The notes: generated by a model from the sequence alone, not told the origin. 64,000 nucleotides of DNA from Phycisphaeraceae bacterium (GCA_020639215.1 JACKHA010000001.1:62001-126000); one strand, 5' to 3'. Shown: positions 8,556 through 18,597, counted from the first letter of the stretch. Numbers and translations are program-made.

Positions 8556-9423
8556 GGAGAACGACTATAACCGCGGCCTACCGGCTCCGATCCGGTGGCT
8601 GCGCCTCGCGCTGACGCCGCTCGGGGCGGTATGTACGCCGGTGTGGCGGTGGAGCGGGCGGGGCGCGCGGGTCCATTGGGCCAGGCCGCTGCTATGGGGA
8701 CTGATCGCGGCGACGCTGCTGTGGGCGTTCGATGCGTGGCTGCTTGGCGGGCTCGTGGCGTTCCGCGAGTGGCTGGGTGGGGACATCGTCCGCGAGTGGA
8801 GCGTGCTGCAGCAGTTCGGCCAGGGCGGGTCGATCGTGCTCATCGCGATCGTGATCGCGCTGATGGACCGCCGCCGGGCCGGGCGGCTGTGGGACTGGCT
8901 GGCGGGGATCGTGCTGACCGCGGCCGCGGTGTACCCGCTCAAGATGCTCGCCGGGCGCCCGCGTCCGGGGCTGGGTCGCGAGCCGGGCGGGTCGATCACC
9001 GACGGGATGTACAGCGCGGACACGTTCCTGGGGCCGCTCGGCAAGCACCCGTTCGACGAGCCGACCGGCCTGCGCCACGCATGGGAGTTCTGGGCCGACA
9101 TCTCGGCGGATCTGTGGAGCATGCCGTCGGCGCACACGGCCTACGCCGTCGTGGCGGGCGTGTTCCTGGGCGCGATGTACCCGCCCCTGCGGTGGCTGCT
9201 GGTCGCGGTGGTTTCACTGGTCGGCGTCGGGCGCGTCGCGTTTGGGGCCCACTACCCGACCGACGTGGCGATCGGCGCGGCCATCGGGTTCGCCGCGGGC
9301 CTGAGCGCCGTGCGCCTGGGCCTGGGCACGCGTGCGGTCGCAACGCTGCGCCGGTCCTCCCGCGGGACGCCCGACGCCCCCGCCGCGCCGGATGCCACCC
9401 CCGCGGCCCCGAGCCCGCTGTGA
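8533..9423 (+). CDS. PAP2-family membrane phosphatase
   Basis: A 296-residue integral membrane phosphatase. The three PAP2 motifs are visible in order: KMLAGRPRPGLG, PSAHTAYAV (with Ala for the usual Gly) and GRVAFGAHYPTDVAIG, giving the active-site Arg/His/His-Asp set. Hydrophobic segments include PLLWGLIAATLLWAFDAWLL and SIVLIAIVIALM. Family members dephosphorylate undecaprenyl pyrophosphate, phosphatidic acid or lipid A. Next to the ArnT-like gene an envelope role is likely, but the substrate is not determined. The annotated ATG at 8533 makes the gene overlap the divergent glycosyltransferase by 23 nt and places the TATAAC inside it; GTG at 8641 is an alternative start. The C-terminal 30 residues are Ala/Pro-rich. 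Confidence 0.8.
   Translation: MVRRALRKENDYNRGLPAPIRWLRLALTPLGAVCTPVWRWSGRGARVHWARPLLWGLIAATLLWAFDAWLLGGLVAFREWLGGDIVREWSVLQQFGQGGSIVLIAIVIALMDRRRAGRLWDWLAGIVLTAAAVYPLKMLAGRPRPGLGREPGGSITDGMYSADTFLGPLGKHPFDEPTGLRHAWEFWADISADLWSMPSAHTAYAVVAGVFLGAMYPPLRWLLVAVVSLVGVGRVAFGAHYPTDVAIGAAIGFAAGLSAVRLGLGTRAVATLRRSSRGTPDAPAAPDATPAAPSPL
8564..8569 (-). promoter_or_regulatory. -10-like TATAGT for the glycosyltransferase/truB pair
   Basis: TATAGT on the minus strand sits 8 nt before the TTG start at 8555. A transcript from it would begin at or next to the start codon. The overlapping TATAAC on the plus strand (8566-8571) could serve the divergent PAP2 gene. No convincing -35 was found. Confidence 0.4.
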
Positions 9424-9487
9424 ACGCGACCCCTCCGTTCCGTTTGGCGAGGTCGCCCGGGCCACTGGCGACGCCTCGCGGTGCCGG

Positions 9488-9493
9488 TATACT
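9488..9493 (+). promoter_or_regulatory. -10-like TATACT upstream of tRNA-Val
   Basis: TATACT followed by TCCCGACTCGG lies 82 nt upstream of the tRNA. A near-copy (TATACT then CCCGACCTCG) occurs before lpxI at 23277. The -35 position is only CTGGCG at 9465-9470. Confidence 0.35.
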
Positions 9494-9575
9494 TCCCGAC
9501 TCGGCCCGCCGAACCGCGCGGCGCCGGGCAGGTGGCCACGGGACGTTCGCACGTCCAGGAACCACCGAATGTTTC

Positions 9576-9649
9576 GGGCGATTGGCGCAGCTGGCTAGCG
9601 CGCATGCATGACACGCATGAGGTCACAGGTTCGAGTCCTGTATCGCCCA
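9576..9649 (+). tRNA. tRNA-Val (anticodon GAC)
   Basis: A full 74-nt cloverleaf. Acceptor stem GGGCGAT/ATCGCCC, D stem GCGC/GCGC, anticodon stem CATGC/GCATG with loop ATGACAC (anticodon GAC), T stem ACAGG/CCTGT with loop TTCGAGT, discriminator A. CCA is not encoded, so it must be added after transcription. Confidence 0.95.
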
Positions 9650-9723
9650 CTTTGACACCCCTCGGCCGCTTGAGCAGTCGGCAAACCGGCTCGCGGCCTC
9701 CCCTAGGTTGACGCGTCCGCTCG

Positions 9724-9750
9724 GCTCCCCGGCCCCGTCCCCCGGGGAGC
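9724..9750 (+). terminator. Hairpin downstream of tRNA-Val
   Basis: A 9-bp perfect stem, GCTCCCCGG with CCGGGGAGC, around a 9-nt loop. It has no T-run, so it is only a plausible terminator. Confidence 0.3.
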
Positions 9751-9835
9751 GGTCTCGTGGAGACGCCCAGGATCGCGCTCGCATGCCCCCTTGGGCCGGC
9801 GGTCGGCGGCCATGCCTCTCGGCACCAACAAAGCA

Positions 9836-9861
9836 CCGGCCGGGCCCTTCGGCCCGACCGG
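9836..9861 (-). terminator. Terminator-like hairpin after the dockerin gene
   Basis: On the minus strand the stem CCGG-mismatch-CGGGCC closes on a GAAG loop with its complement and is followed by TGCTTTGTT. It sits 45 nt past the stop of the gene at 9906-11738. Confidence 0.45.
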
Positions 9862-9905
9862 CGCGGAGTCCTTCACGGTTGGTCAGCGGCCCGACGAGCC
9901 GCGGC

Positions 9906-11738
9906 TCAGCAGCCGGCGGAGTACAGGCTCAGGTAGTAGAAGAAGTCGTCGTTGGTCACCACGCCGTTGGGCGTCCCGTAGCCGGGCGTGCCGGGCACGG
10001 CGCCGGTGGTCATGTCGGCAACGGCGAGGTTGCCGGCGGCGAACTGGGACAGGAAGTAGAAGAAGTCGTCGTTGTTCAGCGTGCCGTTCGGGATGCCGTA
10101 GCCCGCCTGGCCGGAGACCGCGCCGGTGGTCAGGTCGGCCTTGCACTGCATGCGGATGTTCAGGTTGAACGCACCCGACGCGTTGTTGAACCCGGAGACG
10201 CGGACCAGGTACTGCGTGCCCTGGACCACGTTCATCGTGACGCGCGAGTCGCGGATGCCGACCGCCAGATCGTCGTTGCACACCAGGCTGGTGTTGGGGA
10301 AGCCCGGCTCGTGGATCGACAGGACGGTGTCGTAGGCCGAGCCGATGGTGTCGATCGAGACCGTGCCGCTGGTCGGCGCGGTGAAGGTGTACCACACGTC
10401 GGGCGAGTTGGCCGAGGACCCGCAGGATGCGCTGCCGTTGCTGGTCGCGCCGCTGGTGCAGCCGGTGTACGAGCCGGGCAGGTCGAGGGTCGGGGCGTTC
10501 CACCACTGGTTCGCGCCGTTGGAGGACGGGACGACGATGGACTGCACGCCGCCACTGGTGGCCGGGAAGGTTGCGAACGAGTAGGCCGTGTGCCCGGTGA
10601 CGATCGTGCTGCCCAGGGCGGCCACGTCGGCCGAGTACCCGGTGGTGTTGGCGTAGACGCCCTCAAACTTGAACTGCCCGTCGCCGCCGCGCCGCATGTA
10701 GTACGTCTTCGGGCCGGTCGAGCCGGTCGCGCCGATCGCCAGGACGCCGCCCGAGATCGACACCGACGTGCCGAAGTCGTTGGCGTAGTCGAAGTCCGGG
10801 CACGGGATCCGCTGCACGTACTCGAACGAGTTGTTGACGCGGTTGTAGATGTAGACGGTGCCGACGTTCTGCTGGCTGGCCGTGTCGGCCATCGGAGCCC
10901 CGACGACGAGGGTGTCGCCATCGGTCGCGACCGCGGCCCCGAAGTGCTCGCTCGAGTGCACCAGCTCCGGATCAACCAGCGTCTGCGACAGGTTCCAGCC
11001 CAGGCCCTGGCGGACGATGAACACCGCGCCCGAGTCGATCTGGCCCGACGAGTCCCGCCGCGGCGCCCCCACCACCGCGACCGTGCCGCTGATCGCCACC
11101 GCCGAGCCGATCTCGGCCGTGTCGTTGTTGAACAGCGTCATCGCCCCGCCCGGCGTCCAGACGCCGTTGATCTCGGTGAAGAAGTACACCGCGCCGGAGT
11201 TGGGGCCGGTCGTGTCGTCGCCGGGGGCGCCGACGATGGCGGTAACGCCGTTGATCGCGACGGCCTCGCCGAAGCGGTCGCTGGGGTCCAGGCCCGCGGG
11301 GGTCAGGGTGGCCTGCTGGGCCCAGATGCCGCCGGACTGCTTGAACACGGTCGCGCCGCCCTGCAGCCCGTTCGTGTCGCGGTGCCCGACGAGCAGGAAC
11401 TGATCGGTGACGCCCACGTCCCAGCCCGCGCCGCCGACGCTGCCGGCGGTGGACGGGATCGCCTGGAAGACCTGGATGTACGCCGGGCCGACGCGGGCGA
11501 ACACATACGCCGCCCCGGCGTTGGTGCCGCTGGCGTTGTCGTCCTCGGGAGCCCCGACGGCCATCCACTGGCTGCTCAGGGCCACTGACGAGCCGAACTT
11601 GTCGCCCGTCTGCGGGTCGGTGTTGCGCACCCAGCGGGATTCGCACTGGGCCTGGGCGGACCCGGCGGCCATCGCCAGGGCCAGGGCGGACATCACGAGG
11701 GCGGTACGGGACGGACGGATCGACAGCGCACGGTCCAT
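9906..11738 (-). CDS. Secreted FG-GAP-like propeller protein with GC-type dockerin
   Basis: A 610-residue exported protein. A signal peptide ([15 protein letters not shown]) is followed by about seven repeats of the type [39 protein letters not shown] and [19 protein letters not shown], which match FG-GAP/integrin-alpha-like beta-propeller blades. Residues about 390-530 form a beta-sandwich-like domain containing [18 protein letters not shown]. The C-terminus has two 37-residue repeats ([18 protein letters not shown] with NNDDFFYFL, then [15 protein letters not shown]), the GC-type dockerin pattern. The start at 11738 follows a good ribosome site (AAGGAGCG). Its likely role is at the cell surface or outside, with the dockerin acting in anchoring or assembly; this is inferred from the family. 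Confidence 0.85.
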   Translation of the reverse strand: MDRALSIRPSRTALVMSALALAMAAGSAQAQCESRWVRNTDPQTGDKFGSSVALSSQWMAVGAPEDDNASGTNAGAAYVFARVGPAYIQVFQAIPSTAGSVGGAGWDVGVTDQFLLVGHRDTNGLQGGATVFKQSGGIWAQQATLTPAGLDPSDRFGEAVAINGVTAIVGAPGDDTTGPNSGAVYFFTEINGVWTPGGAMTLFNNDTAEIGSAVAISGTVAVVGAPRRDSSGQIDSGAVFIVRQGLGWNLSQTLVDPELVHSSEHFGAAVATDGDTLVVGAPMADTASQQNVGTVYIYNRVNNSFEYVQRIPCPDFDYANDFGTSVSISGGVLAIGATGSTGPKTYYMRRGGDGQFKFEGVYANTTGYSADVAALGSTIVTGHTAYSFATFPATSGGVQSIVVPSSNGANQWWNAPTLDLPGSYTGCTSGATSNGSASCGSSANSPDVWYTFTAPTSGTVSIDTIGSAYDTVLSIHEPGFPNTSLVCNDDLAVGIRDSRVTMNVVQGTQYLVRVSGFNNASGAFNLNIRMQCKADLTTGAVSGQAGYGIPNGTLNNDDFFYFLSQFAAGNLAVADMTTGAVPGTPGYGTPNGVVTNDDFFYYLSLYSAGC

Positions 11739-11972
11739 GGGAACGCTCCTTCGGTGTGAGACTTGGCTGGTTCGGGGCGAGCCGCCCCGCGGCATCCGGG
11801 GGGCCGCTCGCGGCGGCGTGTGTCCCGGTACCACAGAAACGAAGAACAGGGGAGCGGGCCTTGGTCGAAGATCGGCCACCCGGCTGGCTTGCGTCGCCAC
11901 ATCCCGCCCGGACGGAATCCGTGCGGTTCCCCGAGGGCGCGAAACCTCGAACGGGGAGGGGCCGGCCCGCCT

Positions 11973-11978
11973 TACACT
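11973..11978 (+). promoter_or_regulatory. -10-like TACACT upstream of the ECF sigma gene
   Basis: TACACT preceded by CCGCCT and followed by TGCCC lies 27 nt before the ATG at 12006. The same hexamer in a similar setting (GCCTACACTTGGCC) precedes tRNA-Pro. There is no clear -35. Confidence 0.35.
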
Positions 11979-12005
11979 TGCCCACGGCTCCAGGAGCGGT
12001 TGCGT

Positions 12006-12581
12006 ATGGCGCTCACGGCACGGGACGTTACAACCCTGGTCAACATGACCCGCGCCGGGGACTCCAGCGCGGGTCGCCGCCTCATGGAGGCCGTCTACGA
12101 CGAGCTCCGCGGCCTGGCCGGGGCATACCTGGCCCGCCAGTCGCCGGGGCACACGCTCCAACCCACTGCACTGGTCCACGAGGCGTTCATCAAACTGATG
12201 GACCAGACCGGGGCCGCCTGGAACGGGCGGGCCCACTTCTTCGCGGTGGCCGCCAAGGCCATGCGCCACATCCTGGTCGACCACGCCCGGGCCCGCAAGG
12301 CGGACAAGCGCGGCGGGGACTGGCAGCGGGTCACCCTCGACGGGGCCATGGTGTGGTCGGGCGACAAGGCCGTGGACACCCTGACGGTGCACGAGGCCCT
12401 CGAGGAACTCGCGGCCCTCGACCAGCGTCAGGCCGAGGTCGTCGAGATGCGCTACTTCGGCGGGCTGACCGTCGACGAGGTCGCCCTGGTCCTGGACATC
12501 TCCAAGTCCACCGTCGAGGCCGACTGGCGCATGGCCCGCGCCTGGCTCAGCAAGAAACTCGCGGAGCGCGAACCGGCTTGA
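12006..12581 (+). CDS. ECF-type RNA polymerase sigma factor (kinase-linked group)
   Basis: A 191-residue sigma-70 family factor of the ECF group commonly paired with protein kinases in planctomycetes (the TIGR02999 type). Region 2 is at about 20-95: [16 protein letters not shown] then [16 protein letters not shown] and [19 protein letters not shown]. Region 4 is near the end, with [20 protein letters not shown] and the helix-turn-helix [20 protein letters not shown]. The start at 12006 has GGAGCGG nine bases upstream. Its TGA overlaps the TTG start of the kinase gene (TTGA), so the pair is translated together. The kinase or its phosphorylated targets probably control this factor, which is inference from known pairs. 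Confidence 0.93.
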   Translation: MALTARDVTTLVNMTRAGDSSAGRRLMEAVYDELRGLAGAYLARQSPGHTLQPTALVHEAFIKLMDQTGAAWNGRAHFFAVAAKAMRHILVDHARARKADKRGGDWQRVTLDGAMVWSGDKAVDTLTVHEALEELAALDQRQAEVVEMRYFGGLTVDEVALVLDISKSTVEADWRMARAWLSKKLAEREPA

Positions 12582-15500
12582 CACCCGAGAGGCACCAGCG
12601 CGTCAAGTCGCTCTTCGCGGCGGCGTGCGAGCTGCCGGCCGCGGAGCGGTCGGCCTTCCTCAACCAGCAATGCGCCGGCGACGAGGATCTCCGACGCGAG
12701 GTCGAGGCCCTGCTCGGCTTCGACTCCGACCCCGCCGACGGCCTCAAGACCCCGGTGCTGGGCGCCTCGCTCGCCACCGTCCTGGGCGCCCGCCCGCGCA
12801 AGACGGTCGTGCCCACCGAACTGCCCGAACGCGTCGGGCCCTACAAAGTCCTGCGCCTCCTCGGCGTCGGCGGCATGGGCATCGTCTACGTCGCCGAGCA
12901 GGATCGACCACGCCGCACCGTCGCCCTGAAGGTGCTCCAGCGCGGCCTGGGCTCGCCCGCGCTCCGCCGACGCTTCGAGCACGAGGCCGAGCTGCTCGGA
13001 CGCCTCCGCCACCCCGGCATCGCCCAGATCTACGAGGCGGGAACCGCCGGCGAAGGCGACCAGGCCTTCATCGCCATGGAACTCGTGGACGGGCGCCAGC
13101 TGACCGACCACGCCGACGCACGCAAGCTCGGCACCCGCCAGCGCGTCGAGCTCATGCACCGCGTCTGCGAGGCCATCGAGCACGCCCACCAGCGCGGCAT
13201 CATCCACCGCGACCTCAAGCCCGCAAACATCCTCGTCGACGAGTCGGGCCAGCCCAAGGTCCTCGACTTCGGCGTCGCCCGCGCCCTCGATGCCGAGATG
13301 GATGTCACGTCCTATCGCACGCACGTGGGCCAGCTCGTCGGCACCCTGCCCTACATGAGCCCCGAGCAGGTCGTGGGCGACCCCGCCGAGATCGACACGC
13401 GCTCCGACGTCTTCGCCCTGGGCGTCATCCTCTATCAGCTGCTCACCGGGCGACTGCCCCACGAGCCGACCGGACGCTCGCTGCCCGAGATGGCCCGCCT
13501 CATCAAGGACGAGGCCCCGCCGCGCCTGAGCACCGTCGATCGGGCCCTGCGCGGCGATCTCGAGGTCATCGTCGCCAAGGCCCTCGAGAAAGACAAACGC
13601 CGGCGCTACCAGTCCGCCTTCGACCTGGGCGAGGACCTGCGCCGCTACCTCTCGGGCGAGCCCATCGTCGCCAAGGCCGACTCGGCCATGTACCTGCTCC
13701 GCAAGCAGCTCCGGCGCTACCGCGGGTTCGTCGCCGCCGGCGTGCTGCTGGTCGTCGGCACGCTGGCGTTCGCGGCCTACGCGGTCGTGCAATCGCGCGA
13801 GAACCTCCGCCTGGCCCACGCCGCCGACGAGTCCGCCCAGCAGGCCAACCTTCAGCGCGACGCGGCCATCGAGGCCACCGGCGCCGCCGAGGCCGCCCGC
13901 GCCGACGCCCAGCGCGAACTGGCCCTCTCCAACATCCAGCGCGGACGCATGTCCGTCCGCGCCGGCAGCATCACCGGGGCCGAGGGCCTGCTCTGGGACG
14001 CGTTCCTCGAAAACCCCGACGACCCTGCCGCCCACTGGGCCCTCTGGGAACTCTTCGCCCGATACCCGTACCAGGCGACCATCCAGGCCCATTCACGCCT
14101 CGCCCGGCGCCTGGTCCTCTCCCCCGACGAACGCGTGCTCTACTCGGGCGGCTACGACGCGATGGTCCGGGCCTGGGACACGCGGAGCCTCGAGCTGCTC
14201 GGCGAGTTCCAGTGCCCACGCGAGGTCTGGTCCCTCGCCGCCAGCCCGGACGGGCGATGGATCGGCGTCGGCGGCCCCTGGGGCACCATCGTGCTCGACA
14301 CCCGGACGCTCACGCCCATCGCCGACCTGCCCGAGGCCGACGCCCGGGCCCTCGTGTTCGACACCGCACGCTCGTCCCTGTATGCCGCGTCGATCACCGG
14401 TGCGATCCGCGGCATCCGCACCGACACCTGGGAAGTGTCCTGGAGCCGCCCGGTCCACACCCAGCTGATCTACGACATGCAGCAACAGCCCGGCGGCACG
14501 CTGCTGGCCACCGCAGGGTTCGACGGACGCATCTTCCTGTCCGACCCCGCCATGCTCGAAGCGGGCAACGAGTCGGCCTCACGCGAGGTGCTCAGCGGCG
14601 GCGAGCAGATCCTGTGCGTCGCGTGGAGCCCGGACGGCCGCGAGATCGCCGCCGGCATCACGACCGACACGACCGCCATCATCGATGCCGCGTCCGCCCG
14701 GCGCGTCGCCACGCTCCACGCCCCGTGCGGCGCGATCCGCCACATCCAGTTCACGCCCGACGCGTCCCGCCTGCTCGTTGGTGGGTGGTGGAACGTCCAC
14801 GTCTGGCGACGCGATCCGGAGGCGACGCCCGGCGCGGGGCGCCCCGCGCCATCGCAGCACTGGCAACGCGTCGGGGCCATCCCCGTGCCCGCGACGGTCT
14901 ACGGCGCCGCCTACACCGCCGACGCCGCCACCGGCTACCTCGGGCTCGAGTCCGGCCTCATCCGCGTCTGGTCCGTCGATGGGCGTCCCGAATCCCTCCG
15001 CATCCCCGGGCACACCGGGCGCACCGTCGCGACGTTCGACCCCACCGGGCAGCGCATCGCCTCGGGCGACAGCGCCGGCGTCACCCGCGTCCACGACGCC
15101 CGCACCGGGGCTCCACTCGCCTCTGTCGAAGGCCACGCCCGCAACCGCGTCCGCACCGTCGTTTGCTCGCGCGACGGCGCGATGCTCGCCACCGGCGGCG
15201 GCTCGACCGTCAGCCTCCGCGACCCCAACACCCTCGCCGAACGCCTGGTCATCCCAAACACCTACGCCACCAGCAACTCCTCCTTCGACCTCTCGCCCGA
15301 CGCCCGACTCGCCGCGGTGTTCGGCCAGGCGTGGGATGTTCGCATCCACTCCACGGCCGACGGATCGCTCGTGGCCTCCATCCCGCGCGAGCCCGCCGAA
15401 CCCATCAGCCTCCGTTTCGATCCGACCGGGCGCTGGCTCGTGTGCGTCTGGCGCGAGCAGCCGGTCCGGATCTTCGACACGACGACCTGGCGTGAGGCCG

Positions 15501-16024
15501 CGAGCCTGAACGTCGGCGCCCGTTCGCCGTGGACCTGCGCCTTCTCGCCCGATGGCTCGCTCATGGCCCTGGGCGACTGGACCCAGGACATCAACGTCTT
15601 CCGCGCCCCGGCGCCGGACTCCGATGATCGGTCCTGGACCAACCTCTGGACCATGTCCGGGCACGCCGGCCTGATCTACGACGTCGCCTTCCGCCCAAGC
15701 GACCCCGCAACCGTCGCCACCGCCGCCGCCGACGGCACCGTCCGCCTCTGGGACGCCGCCACGGGACGCGCCCTGCTCACCCTCGACCGCTTCGACGGCT
15801 GGGGCGCCAACAGCGTCTCGTTCGACCCCACAGGCCGCTTCCTGCTCTCGTGCAACAGCGACACCGGCGAGGTCGTCGTCTGGGACCTCGAGCGCTTCGA
15901 CGACGCGATCGCCCGGCACGTCGGATTCGAACTCGAGCGTCGGCGCGACACCCTGCCCGCCGACGCCGCCGCCCGTGCCCGAGATTGGGCCGCCGAAGTG
16001 CTCGCACGAACCGGCAACCGGTAA
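12578..16024 (+). CDS. Transmembrane Ser/Thr protein kinase with WD40 propeller
   Basis: A protein of 1148 residues starting at a TTG that overlaps the sigma-factor stop. Residues 1-50 ([19 protein letters not shown] and [12 protein letters not shown]) are the small N-terminal motif typical of ECF-linked kinases. The kinase domain spans about 87-355: glycine loop [14 protein letters not shown], catalytic Lys118 in [14 protein letters not shown] at 210-217 and DFG at 230-232, all intact. One membrane helix at about 382-404 is followed by a coiled-coil-like Ala/Glu/Arg stretch. The remaining 700 residues hold about a dozen WD40-like blades, for example [17 protein letters not shown]. Topology suggests a cytoplasmic kinase and an exported propeller sensor or scaffold; the ligand is unknown. 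Confidence 0.93.
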   Translation: MTPERHQRVKSLFAAACELPAAERSAFLNQQCAGDEDLRREVEALLGFDSDPADGLKTPVLGASLATVLGARPRKTVVPTELPERVGPYKVLRLLGVGGMGIVYVAEQDRPRRTVALKVLQRGLGSPALRRRFEHEAELLGRLRHPGIAQIYEAGTAGEGDQAFIAMELVDGRQLTDHADARKLGTRQRVELMHRVCEAIEHAHQRGIIHRDLKPANILVDESGQPKVLDFGVARALDAEMDVTSYRTHVGQLVGTLPYMSPEQVVGDPAEIDTRSDVFALGVILYQLLTGRLPHEPTGRSLPEMARLIKDEAPPRLSTVDRALRGDLEVIVAKALEKDKRRRYQSAFDLGEDLRRYLSGEPIVAKADSAMYLLRKQLRRYRGFVAAGVLLVVGTLAFAAYAVVQSRENLRLAHAADESAQQANLQRDAAIEATGAAEAARADAQRELALSNIQRGRMSVRAGSITGAEGLLWDAFLENPDDPAAHWALWELFARYPYQATIQAHSRLARRLVLSPDERVLYSGGYDAMVRAWDTRSLELLGEFQCPREVWSLAASPDGRWIGVGGPWGTIVLDTRTLTPIADLPEADARALVFDTARSSLYAASITGAIRGIRTDTWEVSWSRPVHTQLIYDMQQQPGGTLLATAGFDGRIFLSDPAMLEAGNESASREVLSGGEQILCVAWSPDGREIAAGITTDTTAIIDAASARRVATLHAPCGAIRHIQFTPDASRLLVGGWWNVHVWRRDPEATPGAGRPAPSQHWQRVGAIPVPATVYGAAYTADAATGYLGLESGLIRVWSVDGRPESLRIPGHTGRTVATFDPTGQRIASGDSAGVTRVHDARTGAPLASVEGHARNRVRTVVCSRDGAMLATGGGSTVSLRDPNTLAERLVIPNTYATSNSSFDLSPDARLAAVFGQAWDVRIHSTADGSLVASIPREPAEPISLRFDPTGRWLVCVWREQPVRIFDTTTWREAASLNVGARSPWTCAFSPDGSLMALGDWTQDINVFRAPAPDSDDRSWTNLWTMSGHAGLIYDVAFRPSDPATVATAAADGTVRLWDAATGRALLTLDRFDGWGANSVSFDPTGRFLLSCNSDTGEVVVWDLERFDDAIARHVGFELERRRDTLPADAAARARDWAAEVLARTGNR

Positions 16025-16416
16025 CGCGCCTCGCACGCCGCCACGCCTGATCCACGCCGGCTTCGGGGCCGTCCCCGGATCCCCGCCCCAAACCTGTCAC
16101 ACCCCGCCGCACGCCCGCATCCCAACGCGGACACTCCATGAACCGCCCCGACCGCTCATCCCGTTCCTGCAAGGCCGACCGGCGCGATCCGCTCCAGGCC
16201 GCCCTGAACGGCACCGGGCTGGCGCTCTTCTGACGCCGCCCGTCACTCCCGAGGGGCACTGCGCGCCCAGCGCCCGCCCCCAACCCGTCGCCACAACCCA
16301 TCGATGAACCCCGCACCCGCAGGCGACCGCCAAAGGTGCGCGGCCCAGCCACAACCCAATCCATCCCGCCCCCGTGCCGACCGGCCCGGGGTGCGCGATC
16401 AACCGCGAGAACACAC
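16025..16416. other. 392-nt intergenic region, nothing recognised
   Basis: Between the kinase and the cupin gene neither strand shows a frame with convincing start, ribosome site and composition. The DNA is C-rich on the plus strand with no strong palindrome. It may hold the cupin promoter, but I cannot point to one. Confidence 0.5.
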
Positions 16417-16878
16417 ATGCCGAACCACAACCCCATCCTCTCCGATCTCGACCAGGCCCGGGTGCTCGACCTGGGCTCCAGCCGCCTCCTGCACCGCATC
16501 TCCAGCGAGCAGACGCGCGGCGAGTTCGCCGTCGTCGAGTTCCACTCCGAGCCCGGCGAAGGCGTCGGCCTCCACGTCCACCAGAACGAGGACGAACTGG
16601 TCTACCTCCTCGAAGGCCAGATCAAGGTCACGCTCGGCGACCAGTCCCTCACCATCTCCAAGGGCGCCGCCGCCCTGCTGCCCCGCGGCATCCCGCACGG
16701 GTACGTCAACAGCGGCCCGACCCGCTCGCGCCTGCTCGCCGTCCTCCTGCCCGGGCGCCTCGACCAGTTCTTCGTCGCCCTCGACGCCGAGCTCAAGGCC
16801 GACCGACCCCACGAGGAGCCCATCGCCCGCCTCTGCGAGCGCTTCGGGCTGACGTTCCTCGAGCCAGCCCGGTCCTGA
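16417..16878 (+). CDS. Small cupin-domain protein
   Basis: A 153-residue single-domain cupin. The first cupin motif is visible as GVGLHVHQNEDELVYLLEG, with two His and a Glu as metal ligands, and the second as PRGIPHGYVNSG with the last His. No signal peptide is seen, so it is probably cytoplasmic. Cupins of this size include metal-dependent dioxygenases, isomerases and small-molecule binders; there is no basis here for choosing one. The start at 16417 is the first ATG giving a compact domain. The YHS gene follows 80 nt downstream with its own ribosome site. Confidence 0.8.
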   Translation: MPNHNPILSDLDQARVLDLGSSRLLHRISSEQTRGEFAVVEFHSEPGEGVGLHVHQNEDELVYLLEGQIKVTLGDQSLTISKGAAALLPRGIPHGYVNSGPTRSRLLAVLLPGRLDQFFVALDAELKADRPHEEPIARLCERFGLTFLEPARS

Positions 16879-16958
16879 CGCCGGCGCTGGCTCAGTCGCT
16901 CACCCGAGTCGTTGTTCCCCGTTTCATCCAAACACCAATCCCATCGAAGGAGTCTCGC

Positions 16959-17867
16959 ATGAACCGCATCATCCCGGCCGTCATGGCCACCTCCCTGCTC
17001 GTCGCCCCCGTCGCGCTCTCGCTGGCCGATGGGCACCACCTCCCGCAGCCCTCTCGGTCGCCCGGGGCCGCCGACACCCCGGCCGTCCCGCCCTTCACCG
17101 TCAACCTCGGCTTGTCCGGCTACAGCCCCGTGTCCTACATCCAGAACAACCGCGCCGAGCCGGGCTCCCCGCGCTTCGCCGCCGAGCACGCGGGCGTCAC
17201 CTACTTCTTCACCTCCGACGCCCAGCAGCGCGCCTTCGAGGCCAACCCCGACCGCTACCTGCCCGCCTACGGCGGCTACTGCGCCTTCGGCTGCTCCGTC
17301 GACTCGCTCTTCACCCCCGATCCCACCAACTTCATCGTCATCGCAGGCCGCACCCACCTGTTCCTCCGCAACAGCGATCTCGACGCCCGCGCCCTCTGGC
17401 TCGAGGCCAAGCCCGACGAGGTCCGCGCCCAGGCGAACGCCTTCTGGACCGAGCACTCACGCAGCCGCGCCTACACCGGCGGACGCAACGTCCCCGCCTC
17501 CGGCATCGCCCTCGAGGGCTACAGCCCCGTCTCCTACTTCACCGCCGGCCGCGCCGAGCGCGGCGACGCCCGCTTCGCCGTCGAGTACAACGGCGTGACC
17601 TACCACCTCACCTCCGCCGAGCAGGTCGAGATGTTCAAGGCCAACCCCAACCGCTACGAGCCGCAGTGCGGCGGCTGGTGCGCCTTCGGCATGTCCGTCG
17701 AGGACAAGTTCCCCGTCGACCCAACCCAGTTCCAGATCGTCGACGACCGCCTCTACCTCTTCCTCAACAACGACCAGATCAACGCCGCCGAACTCTGGGC
17801 CCAGGGCGACAAGGCCGACCTCGTCCGCCGCGCCCAGGCCCACTGGGGCCGCGTCCGCGGCGAGTGA
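16959..17867 (+). CDS. Exported protein with two YHS domains
   Basis: A 302-residue protein with a signal peptide (MNRIIPAVMATSLLVAPVAL). It contains two homologous halves, about 50-155 and 185-300. Each has LSGYSPVSYI or LEGYSPVSYF, then a VTYFFTSDAQQRAFEANPDR or VTYHLTSAEQVEMFKANPNR segment, the Cys pair YCAFGCSV or WCAFGMSV, and a final LFLRNSD or LFLNNDQ strand. YHS domains bind metals such as copper or mercury in some proteins, and YHS proteins of this exported type often accompany oxidative-stress or metal genes. The second half keeps two Cys (CGGWC) and the first has two in a slightly different arrangement (YCAFGC). A strong ribosome site (GAAGGAG) precedes 16959. Confidence 0.8.
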   Translation: MNRIIPAVMATSLLVAPVALSLADGHHLPQPSRSPGAADTPAVPPFTVNLGLSGYSPVSYIQNNRAEPGSPRFAAEHAGVTYFFTSDAQQRAFEANPDRYLPAYGGYCAFGCSVDSLFTPDPTNFIVIAGRTHLFLRNSDLDARALWLEAKPDEVRAQANAFWTEHSRSRAYTGGRNVPASGIALEGYSPVSYFTAGRAERGDARFAVEYNGVTYHLTSAEQVEMFKANPNRYEPQCGGWCAFGMSVEDKFPVDPTQFQIVDDRLYLFLNNDQINAAELWAQGDKADLVRRAQAHWGRVRGE

Positions 17868-17901
17868 TCCGCCCTTCTTCACGCCCCCTACAGCACTCCA
17901 C

Positions 17902-17945
17902 GGCGGGCGGGCGCCGGTCCACGTCGGACCGGCGCCGCCCGCCTT
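17902..17945 (+). terminator. Strong hairpin terminator after the YHS gene
   Basis: A stem of about 18 bp with one bulged base (17902-17920 against 17926-17943) around a 5-nt ACGTC loop, followed by TT. It lies 35 nt past the stop. The T-tract is minimal, but the stem is by far the strongest nearby. Confidence 0.6.
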
Positions 17946-18003
17946 CCGCCATCGGGCGATCACGCGCGCTACGCCGATTCAACGATCACCCGGAGCCACC
18001 GCC

Positions 18004-18597
18004 ATGCGCCTGCCCCAACTCCTCGCCGACGCCCGCGCCTGCACCACCTGCGCCGCCCACCTGCCGCACGGGCCGCGCCCGCTCCTCCAGGCCGCGTCGG
18101 CCTCGCGCATCCTCATCATCGGCCAGGCCCCCGGAGCCGCGGCCCACGCGTCGGGCATCCCCTGGGACGACCGCAGCGGCCAGCGCCTCCGCGATTGGCT
18201 CGCCCTCACACCAGAGCAGTTCTACGACCCGCGCCTCGTTGCCCTCATGCCCATGGGGTTCTGCTTCCCCGGCAGCGCCACAAGCCGGGCGGGCGCCAAG
18301 GCCGCCGACCTGGCCCCGCGCCCCGAGTGCGCTCCGCAGTGGCACCCCCCCCTGCTCGCGGCCCTCAATCGCGTCGAACTCACGATCTACATCGGCCAGT
18401 ACGCCTTCGCCCGCTACCTCGCCGACGAGTTCGACTCCATCACCGCCGCGGCCCGCGCGTACGCGATCATGCTGCCCGCGCGCCTGGCCCTGCCGCACCC
18501 CTCGCCGCGGAACAACCTGTGGCTGAAGAAGCACCCGTGGTTCGAGTCCGAAGCGCTCGAGGCGATCCGCACACGCGTCCGCGCGATCGCCGCGTGA
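18004..18597 (+). CDS. Uracil-DNA-glycosylase-family protein
   Basis: A 197-residue protein of the UDG superfamily (COG1573-like). The glycosylase motif 1 is ILIIGQAPGAAAH and motif 2 is PHPSPRNNLWLKKHPWFE. Between them are IPWDDRSGQRLRDWL and MPMGFCFPGSA, typical of this short subfamily. An N-terminal CTTC pair is present but not the four spaced Cys of the iron-sulfur UDGs, so a cluster is unlikely. It probably removes uracil or another damaged base, though members of this short group are poorly characterised. It has no obvious operon partner and converges with a dockerin gene, with only 23 nt between stops. Confidence 0.8.
   Translation: MRLPQLLADARACTTCAAHLPHGPRPLLQAASASRILIIGQAPGAAAHASGIPWDDRSGQRLRDWLALTPEQFYDPRLVALMPMGFCFPGSATSRAGAKAADLAPRPECAPQWHPPLLAALNRVELTIYIGQYAFARYLADEFDSITAAARAYAIMLPARLALPHPSPRNNLWLKKHPWFESEALEAIRTRVRAIAA

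Larger units (their letters stand above)
9650..9905. other. Intergenic region with two hairpins, no gene
   Basis: Between tRNA-Val and the convergent dockerin gene I see no reading frame with coding character. It holds a 9-bp perfect hairpin at 9724-9750 (GCTCCCCGG/CCGGGGAGC), perhaps ending the tRNA transcript, and a second hairpin at 9836-9861. Confidence 0.6.

Noticed and set aside
6840..8570. 576-codon plus-strand frame opposite the glycosyltransferase
   Set aside because: His/Arg/Gln-rich antisense translation of a membrane protein; the opposite frame has clear family motifs.
12625..15495. 956-codon overlapping frame within the kinase gene
   Set aside because: Arg/Pro-dominated frame shift of a gene with intact kinase and WD40 motifs.
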